This document shows positions 16,971-25,285 of a stretch of DNA of 64,000 nucleotides, piece after piece (positions within the stretch are counted from its first letter, which is position 1; each line of letters opens with the position of its first letter). The DNA lies in assembly GCF_026410545.1 (NCBI RefSeq), contig NZ_JAPMIT010000002.1, forward strand, positions 186,001 through 250,000. The letters are read 5' to 3'. The position numbers were made by a program, and so were the translations under genes. The stretch comes from Microbacterium sp. STN6 (lineage in GTDB: Bacteria > Actinomycetota > Actinomycetes > Actinomycetales > Microbacteriaceae). A model generated the notes under the pieces. That model saw nothing but the letters and a program-made list of their open reading frames with translations. It searched no databases and had not been told where the DNA came from.

Positions 16971-17058
16971 GGAGCCGCGCAGCGGCGTCTCGAAACCCGA
17001 CTCCGGACGCAGGTTGATCAGCCGCGCAGCGGCGTCTCGAAACCCGACTCCTCAACCC
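16966..17058. repeat. palindromic elements between convergent gcvP and CPBP genes
   Basis: Two forward copies (GGTTGAGGAGCCGCGCAGCG followed by GCGTCTCGAAACCC; then one beginning GGTTGATCAGCCGCG), with a third right edge CTCCTCAACCCC. The TGA of the first is the gcvP stop, and the reverse-strand TGA of the last edge is the CPBP stop. The hairpins could also act as a two-way terminator. Confidence 0.85.
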
Positions 17059-17849
17059 CCGGCCACGCCGAACAACGCCGGCCACCACGCCACGGCCAGC
17101 GGATACCCCACGAACGAGATCACGTCGATCAGCCAGTGCGCGACCACGAGCGGCATCGTTCTACCCCAGCGCGTGTACACCCAGCCGAACACGACCCCCA
17201 TGGCCACGTTGCCCACGAACGGCCCGATGCCCTGATACAGGTGGTAGCTGCCGCGCACGAGCGCGCTCGCTACGATGATCCACCACTTCGCCCACCCCAG
17301 CTGTGCCAACCGGGTGAAGAGGTAGCCGACCATGATCACCTCCTCCTGCAGCCCCGATCGCAGCGCCGCGAACACGAGCACGGGAATGGTCCACCAGTGC
17401 GGGTCGAGCGTCGACGCGTCGACCGCCACCGTGATGCCAAGCAGCCGCCCGCCGATGTAGAGGGCGAGGCCCGGTATGCCGATCAGTGCGACGAGCCCGA
17501 GGCCGCCCAGCGCATCGCGACCGGGCCGCGTGAAGTCGAGCCCGATGCGTCGCAGTCCGCTTGCCCCGGGCCGCCACAACAGAAAGATCACGAGGGCCAC
17601 GGGGAACAGATCGAACGCCGGCGCGAGAACCTGATACGTGAAGTCGAGCCATTCCCGCGGGCTTTGCGACGGGTTCAGCGTCGCGGATTGATCCGACAGT
17701 GGCACCTTCGCCGTCAGCCGGGCAATGATCGCCACGATCGAATACACGGCCGAGGCCCCCAGGGAGAGGCCGAGAACGATCGCGATCTCCCACCACAGGC
17801 GACGACGAGCGGATGCCGCCTCCGCGCCTTCCACGTCGAGTTTCTGCAC
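17052..17849 (-). CDS. CPBP-family (Abi) intramembrane metalloprotease
   Basis: A 265-residue membrane protein with about seven hydrophobic segments. The CPBP motifs are in order: EEVIMVGYLFTRL, then SYHLYQGIGPFVGN, then VVAHWLIDVISF, giving the Glu-Glu and His residues thought to bind zinc. Prokaryotic members process or protect against peptides such as bacteriocins, but the substrate here is unknown. The GTG at 17849 has GAGAGG upstream. The last codons and the stop (GGG GGT TGA) are formed by a palindromic element, so the C-terminus ends abruptly after VAGG. Confidence 0.85.
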   Translation of the reverse strand: MQKLDVEGAEAASARRRLWWEIAIVLGLSLGASAVYSIVAIIARLTAKVPLSDQSATLNPSQSPREWLDFTYQVLAPAFDLFPVALVIFLLWRPGASGLRRIGLDFTRPGRDALGGLGLVALIGIPGLALYIGGRLLGITVAVDASTLDPHWWTIPVLVFAALRSGLQEEVIMVGYLFTRLAQLGWAKWWIIVASALVRGSYHLYQGIGPFVGNVAMGVVFGWVYTRWGRTMPLVVAHWLIDVISFVGYPLAVAWWPALFGVAGG

Positions 17850-18165
17850 GCACGCATCCTCTCACCACGCGTGCCGCCACGCGTCCCCACGCGTCGCCCG
17901 CCCCGCGAGGCGTCGCTCATCTCATCGCCCGCGCGAAAGCACGGCGATGCGCAGCGGCGCGAGGCCGCGGATCGCCTCGCGCCGGCATCCGATTTGCTCA
18001 TATGAGCAGCACGATGCAAAATTGCGCTCATATCGTTACCACTGTGTAACGTTTTTGAACGTAGTTTTGCCTCAGGACACAGGGAAACTTAGTGTCATGT
18101 GTAATGACTGCGTCGCGTGACAAAACCCTTGCCGCCGGCGTTAGCACCAGCTCCCAGGAGGAAAA
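17850..18165 (+). promoter_or_regulatory. promoter and operator region of the oligopeptide transporter
   Basis: This 316-base gap holds no gene. It contains a perfect 14-nt palindrome TGCTCATATGAGCA (17995-18008), a related GCGCTCATATCG (18024-18035), and an inverted repeat CGTTAC-N6-GTAACG (18034-18051). These are typical in size for dimeric repressor sites. No regulator gene is adjacent, so the protein that binds them is unknown. The ribosome binding site AGGAGG of the binding-protein gene lies at the end. Confidence 0.5.
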
Positions 18166-19983
18166 TTGAAGATCAGACGAATTGCCGTTGCCGCGGCGAT
18201 GATGGGCGCAGGTGCCCTGATTCTCACCGGCTGCTCGGCACCGAAATCGTCGGAGCTCGAGAAGAGCACGTCGTTGTCCGTTGCGTGGAACCAGCCGTTC
18301 TACTCGTACAACAACAACTCATCTACGGGTAACAACGTCACGAACGCGAACATTCGCTACCTGACGAGCTCCTGGTTCAACTACTACGACAACAAGTCAA
18401 ACCTGGTCAACGACACCTGGTTCGGCACCGTCAAGAAGACGTCGGATGACCCGCTGACCGTTAAGTACACGATCAACAAGGGCGTCACGTGGTCAGATGG
18501 CACGCCCGTCGATTCGGCCGACCTCATGCTGGCGTGGGTCGCGCAGTCCGGCGTGTACAACGACAAGAACGTCGAGCCGAAGCTTGACGACAATGGCAAC
18601 GTCACCAACCAGAAGGAACTCGACAACGCGGTGTACTTCAACTCCGCAGCGCAGGGCACCGGGTTGGCGAACGCTCCGACAGTCCCGAAGATCGGCGATG
18701 ACGGTCGCTCGCTCACGGTGACGTACAAGACGCCTGATGTCGGCTGGGAGATCAACATGGCCGCCGACCTTCCCGCGCACGCGGTGATGGAGGTCGCTGA
18801 CCCGTCGATCACCGACGCGCAGAAGGCGAAGGATGCACTGGTCAAGGCCGTGCAGACCGACGACGCAGCCGTGCTGAAGAAGGTCTCCGCCACGTGGAAC
18901 ACCGCGTTCGACATGAGCGGCAACCTGCCCAGCAACAAGATGCTGTTCCTCTCGGACGGTCCCTACGTGGTCACCGGTCTGAAGAAGGATCAGTACATCA
19001 CGCTGAAGGCGAACGACAAGTACGACGGCGACCACAAGGCGCAGGTCAAGAACCTGACGGTTCGCTTCATTCCTGACGCGCTGTCGGAGGTGCAGGCCCT
19101 GCAGAACGGCGAGGTCTCGATCATCCAGCCGCAGTCGACGCAGGATGTGCAGAAGGCACTCGACAAGATCAAGAACGTCAAGACGTCCAACATCGGCGCG
19201 TCCACGTACGAGCACGTCGACCTGACGTTCAACAACGGCGGCCCGTTCGACCCCGCCACGTACGGTGGCGACGCCGCCAAGGCGCAGCTGGTGCGTGAGG
19301 CGTTCCTGCTCACGGTTCCTCGCGACAAGATCCTCGACCAGCTGATCAAGCCGCTGAACCCGAACGCTGTCGTCGACAACTCGCAGACGCAGCTGCCCGG
19401 CACGTCGACGTACGACGACATGATCAAGGCGAACGACTCGTCGATGTACGCCAAGACCGACATCGACAAGGCCAAGTCGCTTCTCGCACAGGCTGGCGTC
19501 ACCACGCCCGTCAACGTGAAGTTCATGTACGACAACACGAACCCGCGTCGCGTGAACGAGTTCGCGCTGATCCAGGCCTCCGCGAAGGATGCCGGGTTCA
19601 ACGTTGTCGACTCCGGCAATAAGAACTGGTCGTCGCTGCTCGGCAACAAGAGCTACGACGCGATCGTGTTCGCATGGCAGAACACCGGCACGAACGTGAC
19701 CCAGGCGCAGGCGACATTCCAGGGTGATGCCGGTAACAACTTCAACGGTTACAACAACGCCCAGGTGAATGATCTGTGGAACCAGATTGCCAAGACTCTC
19801 GACGAGAGCAAGCAGCAGGAGCTTCTCCGCAAGATGGAGAAGATCGTCTATGACGACGCGTACGGCCTGACGCTGTACCAGTTCCCGCAGATCACCGCGT
19901 GGAGCAACGACGTGTCGGGTGTCTCCGACGCACCGCTGTCGCCCACCTACTTCTGGAACTTCTGGGAGTGGCAGACTAAGTAG
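18166..19983 (+). CDS. oligopeptide ABC transporter substrate-binding lipoprotein (SBP_bac_5)
   Basis: A 605-residue lipoprotein: signal peptide MKIRRIAVAAAMMGAGALIL followed by the lipobox LTGC, with Cys23 as the lipidated residue. The mature part has the family-5 binding-protein layout (NKGVTWSDGTPVDSADLMLA, VREAFLLTVPRDKIL, WNQIAKTLDESKQQELLRKME). It delivers peptides or similar solutes to the permeases downstream. The start is TTG, supported by AGGAGGAAAA just before it. It uses many AAC/AAG codons and is likely highly expressed. A strong hairpin (20003-20039) separates it from the permease genes. Confidence 0.92.
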   Translation: MKIRRIAVAAAMMGAGALILTGCSAPKSSELEKSTSLSVAWNQPFYSYNNNSSTGNNVTNANIRYLTSSWFNYYDNKSNLVNDTWFGTVKKTSDDPLTVKYTINKGVTWSDGTPVDSADLMLAWVAQSGVYNDKNVEPKLDDNGNVTNQKELDNAVYFNSAAQGTGLANAPTVPKIGDDGRSLTVTYKTPDVGWEINMAADLPAHAVMEVADPSITDAQKAKDALVKAVQTDDAAVLKKVSATWNTAFDMSGNLPSNKMLFLSDGPYVVTGLKKDQYITLKANDKYDGDHKAQVKNLTVRFIPDALSEVQALQNGEVSIIQPQSTQDVQKALDKIKNVKTSNIGASTYEHVDLTFNNGGPFDPATYGGDAAKAQLVREAFLLTVPRDKILDQLIKPLNPNAVVDNSQTQLPGTSTYDDMIKANDSSMYAKTDIDKAKSLLAQAGVTTPVNVKFMYDNTNPRRVNEFALIQASAKDAGFNVVDSGNKNWSSLLGNKSYDAIVFAWQNTGTNVTQAQATFQGDAGNNFNGYNNAQVNDLWNQIAKTLDESKQQELLRKMEKIVYDDAYGLTLYQFPQITAWSNDVSGVSDAPLSPTYFWNFWEWQTK

Positions 19984-20002
19984 TCGGCCGAATCAGGTGA
20001 TT

Positions 20003-20039
20003 CCTCGGGTGTCAGTCCGTCACGGGCTGGCACCCGAGG
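20003..20039 (+). terminator. hairpin between binding-protein and permease genes
   Basis: CCTCGGGTG (20003-20011) pairs with CACCCGAGG (20031-20039), with more pairing inside, and no T tract. Such hairpins often stabilise or attenuate transcripts so that the binding protein is made in excess over the permeases. Function inferred. Confidence 0.6.
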
Positions 20040-20072
20040 GTCTGGAAGCTTCAGTCCTAGGTAGGACAACAT

Positions 20073-21602
20073 ATGTTCACATTCATTCTTCGGCGACTCG
20101 GCATCGGCCTCGTCGTGCTCTTCGTCGCCTCGTACCTCATGTACCTGCTGACGGCGTACTCGGGCGATCCGCTTGCTGACCTGCGCACGAGCACAGCGCT
20201 CAACAAAGGGCAGCTGATTGAGGCGCGCAGCGATCTTCTTGATCTGGGCGTTCCCCCGTACCTGCGGTACTTCATCTGGCTGGGCGGCGTGCTCAAGGTC
20301 TTCATCGGCCAGTTCACGCTGGGGGTCGACCCCACCGGCGCGCAGGTGACCGGCCAGCTCGGGGCGGCCATGACGTCCACGCTTCAGCTCGTGACCCTTT
20401 CCGAGTTCCTCGGCCTCTTCATCGGCGTCGTCATCGGCATCACGACGGCGCTGCGCCAGTACTCGGGGTACGACTACACCGTGACGTTCGCGTCCTTCCT
20501 GTTCTTCTCGCTCCCCGTCTTCTGGCTGGCCGCGATGCTCAAGCAGTACGTGGCCATCGGCTTCAACGACTTCCTCGCCGAGCCCGCGATACCCTGGCCG
20601 GTGATCATCGTGCTGAGCCTCATCAGTGCCGTGGTCTGGCAGGGCATCCTCGGAGGCAGCTGGGCGAAGCGAGGCCTGACCGCGGCGGTCGCGTTCGCAT
20701 CCGCTCTCGTGGTTCTGTGGTTCCTCGACGCGAGCAACTGGTTCACCGACCCGAGCCTCGGCCCGATCGTCTGCGCGGGCATCGGTGTCGGCATCGCCTT
20801 CATCGTCACGGCGCTGTCGACGGGCATCAAGGATCGGCGTGCGCTGTATTCGTCGCTGGTCACGGTCGCCATCGGAATGGCGCTCTACTATCCGCTGCAG
20901 TACGTCTACGTCGACGCCAGCGTGTGGACGATCCTGCTTCTCGCGGTGATTGCGGCGGGTGTCGGCATTCTCGTCGGCTGGCTGTTCCGTGGCCCCGATC
21001 GCTGGCGCTCTGCCAGAACGGCGGCGATCACGGCGGTGAGCCTCGGCTTCATCTTCTTCGTCGACCGTGCCATGGGCTCCTGGCAGGTGTTCGCGACCAG
21101 CAGCTTCGTGCACGGACGCCCGATCGCTACGATCGGCTCATCGACGCCGCAGCTGAACGGTGACCTGTGGATCTCGGTGCTCGACTCGTACTCGCACCTG
21201 CTGCTGCCCACGCTGTGTCTCGTTCTGGTGAGTCTCGCGAGTTACTCGCGGTACTCCCGTGCCTCGACCCTCGAGGTCATGAACCAGGACTACATTCGCA
21301 CCGCACGGGCCAAGGGGCTCACCGAGCGCACGGTGGTCATGCGGCATGCGTTCCGTAACTCACTGATCCCGGTGACCACGCTTCTGACACTGGATATCGG
21401 CGCGCTCATCGGTGGCGCAGTGATCACGGAGCACGTCTTCGGCTGGAGCGGAATGGGGGCGCTCTTCAACATCGCCCTCGACAAGGTGGATGTGAACTCG
21501 GTGATGGGCTTCTTCCTCGTCACCGGCGCCACCGTGATTGTCTTCAACCTGATCGCAGATGTGCTGTACTCGGCACTCGACCCGCGGATTCGAGTCTCCT
21601 GA
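20073..21602 (+). CDS. peptide ABC transporter permease, DppB-like, long form
   Basis: An inner-membrane permease of 509 residues, much longer than the usual 310-340. The N-terminus MFTFILRRLGIGLVVLFVAS and the C-terminal EAA-loop region SRYSRASTLEVMNQDYIRTARAKGL plus FRNSLIPVTT are typical of DppB/OppB. The extra length is in the middle (about residues 170-335) and adds several hydrophobic segments. The stop overlaps the next ATG (TGATG). Substrate is inferred as oligopeptides from the operon. Confidence 0.9.
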   Translation: MFTFILRRLGIGLVVLFVASYLMYLLTAYSGDPLADLRTSTALNKGQLIEARSDLLDLGVPPYLRYFIWLGGVLKVFIGQFTLGVDPTGAQVTGQLGAAMTSTLQLVTLSEFLGLFIGVVIGITTALRQYSGYDYTVTFASFLFFSLPVFWLAAMLKQYVAIGFNDFLAEPAIPWPVIIVLSLISAVVWQGILGGSWAKRGLTAAVAFASALVVLWFLDASNWFTDPSLGPIVCAGIGVGIAFIVTALSTGIKDRRALYSSLVTVAIGMALYYPLQYVYVDASVWTILLLAVIAAGVGILVGWLFRGPDRWRSARTAAITAVSLGFIFFVDRAMGSWQVFATSSFVHGRPIATIGSSTPQLNGDLWISVLDSYSHLLLPTLCLVLVSLASYSRYSRASTLEVMNQDYIRTARAKGLTERTVVMRHAFRNSLIPVTTLLTLDIGALIGGAVITEHVFGWSGMGALFNIALDKVDVNSVMGFFLVTGATVIVFNLIADVLYSALDPRIRVS

Positions 21603-22705
21603 TGCCTGATAAGAACAACGACCCAGAACGAGACCGGCTCGGCCCCGTTCCCTCGACGAACCTCGAGCCGGGCATGGACGCGAACGTCACCGGCAACGAG
21701 CAGACGTCGATCGAGATGCGGGATGTGGCCGGCCTCAGCCAGGGCCGCATCGTCTTCCGCCGGTTCGTCCGCAACCGCCCTGCCATGATCGCGTTGGTCG
21801 TGCTGGTGCTCACCGCGATCCTGGCGTACAGCTCGGTCGGCATCGACGCCCTCGGTCTCAGGATCCCGGGCTGGTGGAAGTGGGGCTGGAACTCGCCACT
21901 CCCTCCGGTCAACGGGGGTGAGCCCACCATGACGCTTTGGCCGTTCTCGCTCGGGGAGCACCCGTTCGGCCAGGATCCCGTGGGCCGAGACAACTTTGCC
22001 AACGTGATGCGCGGCACGCAGCAGTCGCTTATGGTCATCGTTGTCATCGGCGTCGTCTCCACGGCGATCGGTGTCGTGCTCGGTGCCATCGCCGGCTACT
22101 ATCGCCGATTCATCGACTCGCTGATCATGCGCCTGACCGACGTCGTGCTGATCATCCCTGTGCTTGTCATCGGTGCCGTCGTCGGATCGATGTCGCAGAA
22201 TTCGGGTGTGAAGCTGGGGTCGTTCGGTCTTGCGCTGTTCCTCGCGCTGGTCACCTGGCCGAGCCTCGCGCGTTTCGTGCGTGCCGAGTTCCTGTCGCTT
22301 CGCGAGCGTGAGTTCGTTGATGCGGCGCGTATGGCGGGCGCCGGTGATACGCGCATCATCTTCCGTCATATCCTGCCGAACGCCGTCGGCGTGATCATCG
22401 TCAACGCGACCCTGCTCATGGCCGCGGCGATCCTGCTGGAGACCGCGCTGGACTACCTGGGCTTCGGTGTGCGGGCACCCGACACTTCTCTTGGTCTGCT
22501 GATCAGCAACTATCAGGAGTCATTCAGCACGAGCCCGTGGCTGTTCTGGTGGCCGGGCGTGTTCATCATCATCATCGCCCTGAGCATCAACTTCATCGGC
22601 GACGGGCTGCGTGACGCGTTCGACCCGCGCCAGAAGCGCAAGATCGGCCGCCGGGCGAAGGCGCAGAAGAAGGCGCTGATCCCGGTCGCGGTGCGCGAGC
22701 CGTGA
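21602..22705 (+). CDS. peptide ABC transporter permease, DppC-like
   Basis: A 367-residue inner-membrane permease. It has a long polar N-terminus, a first helix after FRRFVRNRPAMIALVV, GQDPVGRDNFANVMRGTQQSL, and the EAA loop EFVDAARMAGAGDTRIIFRHILPNA, then ALDYLGFGVRAPDTSLGLLI. This is the standard DppC/OppC layout. It starts on the last base of the preceding stop. The operon is then interrupted by an antisense gene beginning only 5 nt after this stop, so the ATPase downstream needs its own promoter or read-through. Confidence 0.92.
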   Translation: MPDKNNDPERDRLGPVPSTNLEPGMDANVTGNEQTSIEMRDVAGLSQGRIVFRRFVRNRPAMIALVVLVLTAILAYSSVGIDALGLRIPGWWKWGWNSPLPPVNGGEPTMTLWPFSLGEHPFGQDPVGRDNFANVMRGTQQSLMVIVVIGVVSTAIGVVLGAIAGYYRRFIDSLIMRLTDVVLIIPVLVIGAVVGSMSQNSGVKLGSFGLALFLALVTWPSLARFVRAEFLSLREREFVDAARMAGAGDTRIIFRHILPNAVGVIIVNATLLMAAAILLETALDYLGFGVRAPDTSLGLLISNYQESFSTSPWLFWWPGVFIIIIALSINFIGDGLRDAFDPRQKRKIGRRAKAQKKALIPVAVREP

Positions 22706-22710
22706 CGCTC

Positions 22711-23316
22711 CTAGAGCGCGCTGATCACGACAAGAGCGACGAGCGCCACGAGTACCGCGAGGCGCACCCAGTGCACGCGCGTGTTCGGGGCATCGAATTC
22801 GGGCCGAGCATTGTCGAGGTGTCCCGCGTCTCTCAGGGCCTCCCATTGGCGCCGGATCACGGTCGCGGCCGCTCCGGAATCCGACGTGGGAATATCGCCC
22901 GGGCGAATGGCGCCGCCGGCGTAGGCGCTCTCCGGCAGGTGCTTGAGTTCACCCCGGCTCTGGTTCATCGATGCGTAGCGGCCCGGGGCCGCCGCGGCCC
23001 ACGCCGTGAAGCGGCCGTCGCGGGTGTAGACCTGCAGCGCCCACTTGGTGTCGATGCGCACGATCTGCGCCCACTCGAGCCGTACCTCGCGTACCGGGTT
23101 GTCGAGAACGACCTCGCCCGGCGAGACCCGCACGGTCGGCGCCCAGTAGAGAAACCAGCCCAGATAGCCGATCAGCGCGGGGATCGCGGCGTGTGGCAGC
23201 ATCGCCACGGGGCCGATCTGGATGATTCCCGCGACGAGTATGGCCAGCCCGAACAGGGCAAGCCCCACGGAGATGACCTTTCCGCTGAGTGGGCGCAGGA
23301 CGGCTTCTTCGAGCAT
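22711..23316 (-). CDS. PH-domain-like membrane protein, antisense within the transporter locus
   Basis: A 201-residue protein with two N-terminal membrane helices (GLALFGLAILVAGIIQIGP, AAIPALIGYLGWFLYWA), a soluble middle part (TVRVSPGEVVLDNPVREVRLEWAQIVRI) resembling bacterial PH (bPH) domains, and a C-terminal helix VRLAVLVALVALVVISAL. Function unknown. The ATG at 23316 fits the membrane topology better than longer starts. It lies on the opposite strand between permease and ATPase genes of one transporter, an unusual arrangement. Confidence 0.7.
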   Translation of the reverse strand: MLEEAVLRPLSGKVISVGLALFGLAILVAGIIQIGPVAMLPHAAIPALIGYLGWFLYWAPTVRVSPGEVVLDNPVREVRLEWAQIVRIDTKWALQVYTRDGRFTAWAAAAPGRYASMNQSRGELKHLPESAYAGGAIRPGDIPTSDSGAAATVIRRQWEALRDAGHLDNARPEFDAPNTRVHWVRLAVLVALVALVVISAL

Positions 23317-23341
23317 GCACTCATCGTTGCAGATGGTGCCG

Positions 23342-23386
23342 TACGATCGCCGCATGGCCAGTGGCGCCGAGCGCGCCGCCACATGA
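23342..23386 (+). promoter_or_regulatory. promoter with leaderless 10-codon leader ORF before the ABC ATPase
   Basis: TACGAT (23342-23347) is followed after 6 nt by ATG and a 10-codon frame MASGAERAAT ending in TGA at 23386. The main ATG is 25 nt further on. This matches the TANNNT-N6-ATG layout of leaderless genes in the window, so a small translated leader is possible. It could also simply mark the transcription start. Confidence 0.4.
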
Positions 23387-23411
23387 CCACACAGACAGGA
23401 AGAGCAGACGA

Positions 23412-25115
23412 ATGACTGAGACGGCGCAGACTGCCGATGTGACGCAGCCGGGCGACGGACCCGTTCTCGAGGTATCTGGACTCAACGTGGAGTTCTGGGT
23501 TGAGGGCGAGTGGTATCCGGCGGCGGTCGACGTGGGCTACGAGGTGCAGGCGGGCCGCGTGATGGCCATCGTGGGCGAATCCGGCTCGGGCAAGAGCACG
23601 AGTTCGATGGCGATGCTCGGGCTGCTGCCCGACAACGCGCGCGTCAGCGGCAGCGTCAAGCTGCGCGGCAAAGAGATCCTGGGGCTCACCCCGGGCAAGC
23701 TGCGTGAGGTGCGCGGCAACGACGTGTCGGTCATCTTCCAGGAGCCGATGACGGCGCTGAACCCCGTCTACACGGTCGGGTTCCAACTGGTGGAGGCACT
23801 TCGCATCCACCTGCCGATCGGACCGCACGAGGCCGAGGACCGCGCCATCGAGCTGCTCGAGATGGTCGGAATCCCCGATCCGAAGTCATCGTTCAAGAAG
23901 TACCCGCACCAGCTCTCGGGTGGCCAGCGCCAGCGCGTCATGATCGCCCAGGCCATCTCGTGCGATCCCGCTCTGCTCATCGCCGACGAGCCGACGACCG
24001 CGCTCGACGTGACGGTGCAGGCCGAGATCCTCGAGCTTATGCGCGACCTGCACACCAGGCTCAACTCCGGCATCGTGCTCATCACGCACGACATGGGTGT
24101 CGTCGCCGATCTCGCCGACGACATCATCGTGATGAAGGAGGGGCGGGTTCTGGAGCGCGGCACGGTTCGCGGCGTCTTCAGCGACCCCCAGCATCCGTAC
24201 ACCAAAGAGCTGCTCGCCGCCGTGCCGCACCTCGGCGTCTCGAACAGCATGGTGCAGCAGCTCGCGCCCGAGGCCCACAACGAGGCGCCGATTCTGCAGA
24301 TGCGCGACCTGGTCGTGGAGTACCCCGGCAAGCGCGGCGTTCCGGCGTTCCGAGCGGTCGACAGCGTGAACCTCGAGATCTTCCCGTCAGAGATCGTCGG
24401 CCTCGTTGGCGAGTCCGGCTCCGGCAAGACCACGCTGGGCCGCGCCGCGACCGGGCTGCTGCCCGTGACATCCGGTGACCTCACCATCAACGGGCACGAC
24501 ATGCGATCCGTCGGTCACAAGGAACTGCGCGAGCTGCGCCGCAAGATCGGCCTCGTGTTCCAGGACCCGGGATCGTCGCTCAACCCGCGCATGCCGATCG
24601 GTCAGTCGATCGGTGAGCCGATCCTGCTGACCGAGAAGGTCAAGGGGCAGAAGCTCGAGCGGCGCATCGAGCAACTGCTCGACTCGGTTGAACTCGCGCG
24701 CATGTACCGCAACCGCTACCCGCACGAACTCTCGGGAGGCCAGCGCCAGCGCGTCGGTATCGCCCGCGCACTCGCCCTGGAGCCGGACCTGCTCGTCGCC
24801 GACGAGCCGACCAGCGCGCTCGACGTGTCGGTGCAGGCGCGATTCCTCGAACTGCTTACGGGCCTGCAGGAGAAGCTGAAGTTCGCCTGCCTGTTCATCA
24901 GCCACGACCTCGCGGTCGTCGACCAGCTGTCGCACCGCATCGCGGTCATGTACCACGGCAAGATCGTCGAGCAGGGCACGAGCGATGAGATCCTGCGGGC
25001 GCCGAAGGATCCGTACACGCAGCGCCTGATCGCGGCCGTGCCGCTTCCCGATCCCGACCAGCAGGCGGAGCGTCGCGAGCAGCGGCGAGCCACGATCGCG
25101 GGGCACGTCAGCTAG
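23412..25115 (+). CDS. peptide ABC transporter ATP-binding protein, fused DppD-DppF type
   Basis: A 567-residue cytoplasmic protein with two complete ABC ATPase domains. Domain 1 has Walker A GESGSGKST near residue 55, LSGGQRQRVMIAQA and Walker B LLIADEPTTALD; domain 2 has GESGSGKTT near residue 335, LSGGQRQRVGIARA and LLVADEPTSALD. It powers import of peptides with the two permeases and the binding protein upstream. The ATG at 23412 follows GGAAGAG. A terminator hairpin follows the stop. Confidence 0.94.
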   Translation: MTETAQTADVTQPGDGPVLEVSGLNVEFWVEGEWYPAAVDVGYEVQAGRVMAIVGESGSGKSTSSMAMLGLLPDNARVSGSVKLRGKEILGLTPGKLREVRGNDVSVIFQEPMTALNPVYTVGFQLVEALRIHLPIGPHEAEDRAIELLEMVGIPDPKSSFKKYPHQLSGGQRQRVMIAQAISCDPALLIADEPTTALDVTVQAEILELMRDLHTRLNSGIVLITHDMGVVADLADDIIVMKEGRVLERGTVRGVFSDPQHPYTKELLAAVPHLGVSNSMVQQLAPEAHNEAPILQMRDLVVEYPGKRGVPAFRAVDSVNLEIFPSEIVGLVGESGSGKTTLGRAATGLLPVTSGDLTINGHDMRSVGHKELRELRRKIGLVFQDPGSSLNPRMPIGQSIGEPILLTEKVKGQKLERRIEQLLDSVELARMYRNRYPHELSGGQRQRVGIARALALEPDLLVADEPTSALDVSVQARFLELLTGLQEKLKFACLFISHDLAVVDQLSHRIAVMYHGKIVEQGTSDEILRAPKDPYTQRLIAAVPLPDPDQQAERREQRRATIAGHVS

Positions 25116-25118
25116 ACC

Positions 25119-25145
25119 GCTGAGGCCCGCTTTTGGGCCCTCAGC
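25119..25145 (+). terminator. terminator hairpin after the ABC ATPase gene
   Basis: GCTGAGG-CCC and GGG-CCCTCAGC form a strong GC stem around GCTTTT, starting 4 nt after the stop codon. There is no T tract, as is common in high-GC actinobacteria. Just downstream, TAGAAT (25168-25173) is a plausible -10 for typA. Confidence 0.7.
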
Positions 25146-25285
25146 GTGCGCACGGGGCGCGACACGGTAGAATTGCTCGGTGGTGCTGGCAGGATGCCGC
25201 ATCCGCTTCTCATTTGCAGCCGTCTCTCGCGTCGATGAACGCCGCGCACGCGCCCTGCTCACCTGACCACACTGAGGATTCCTTC

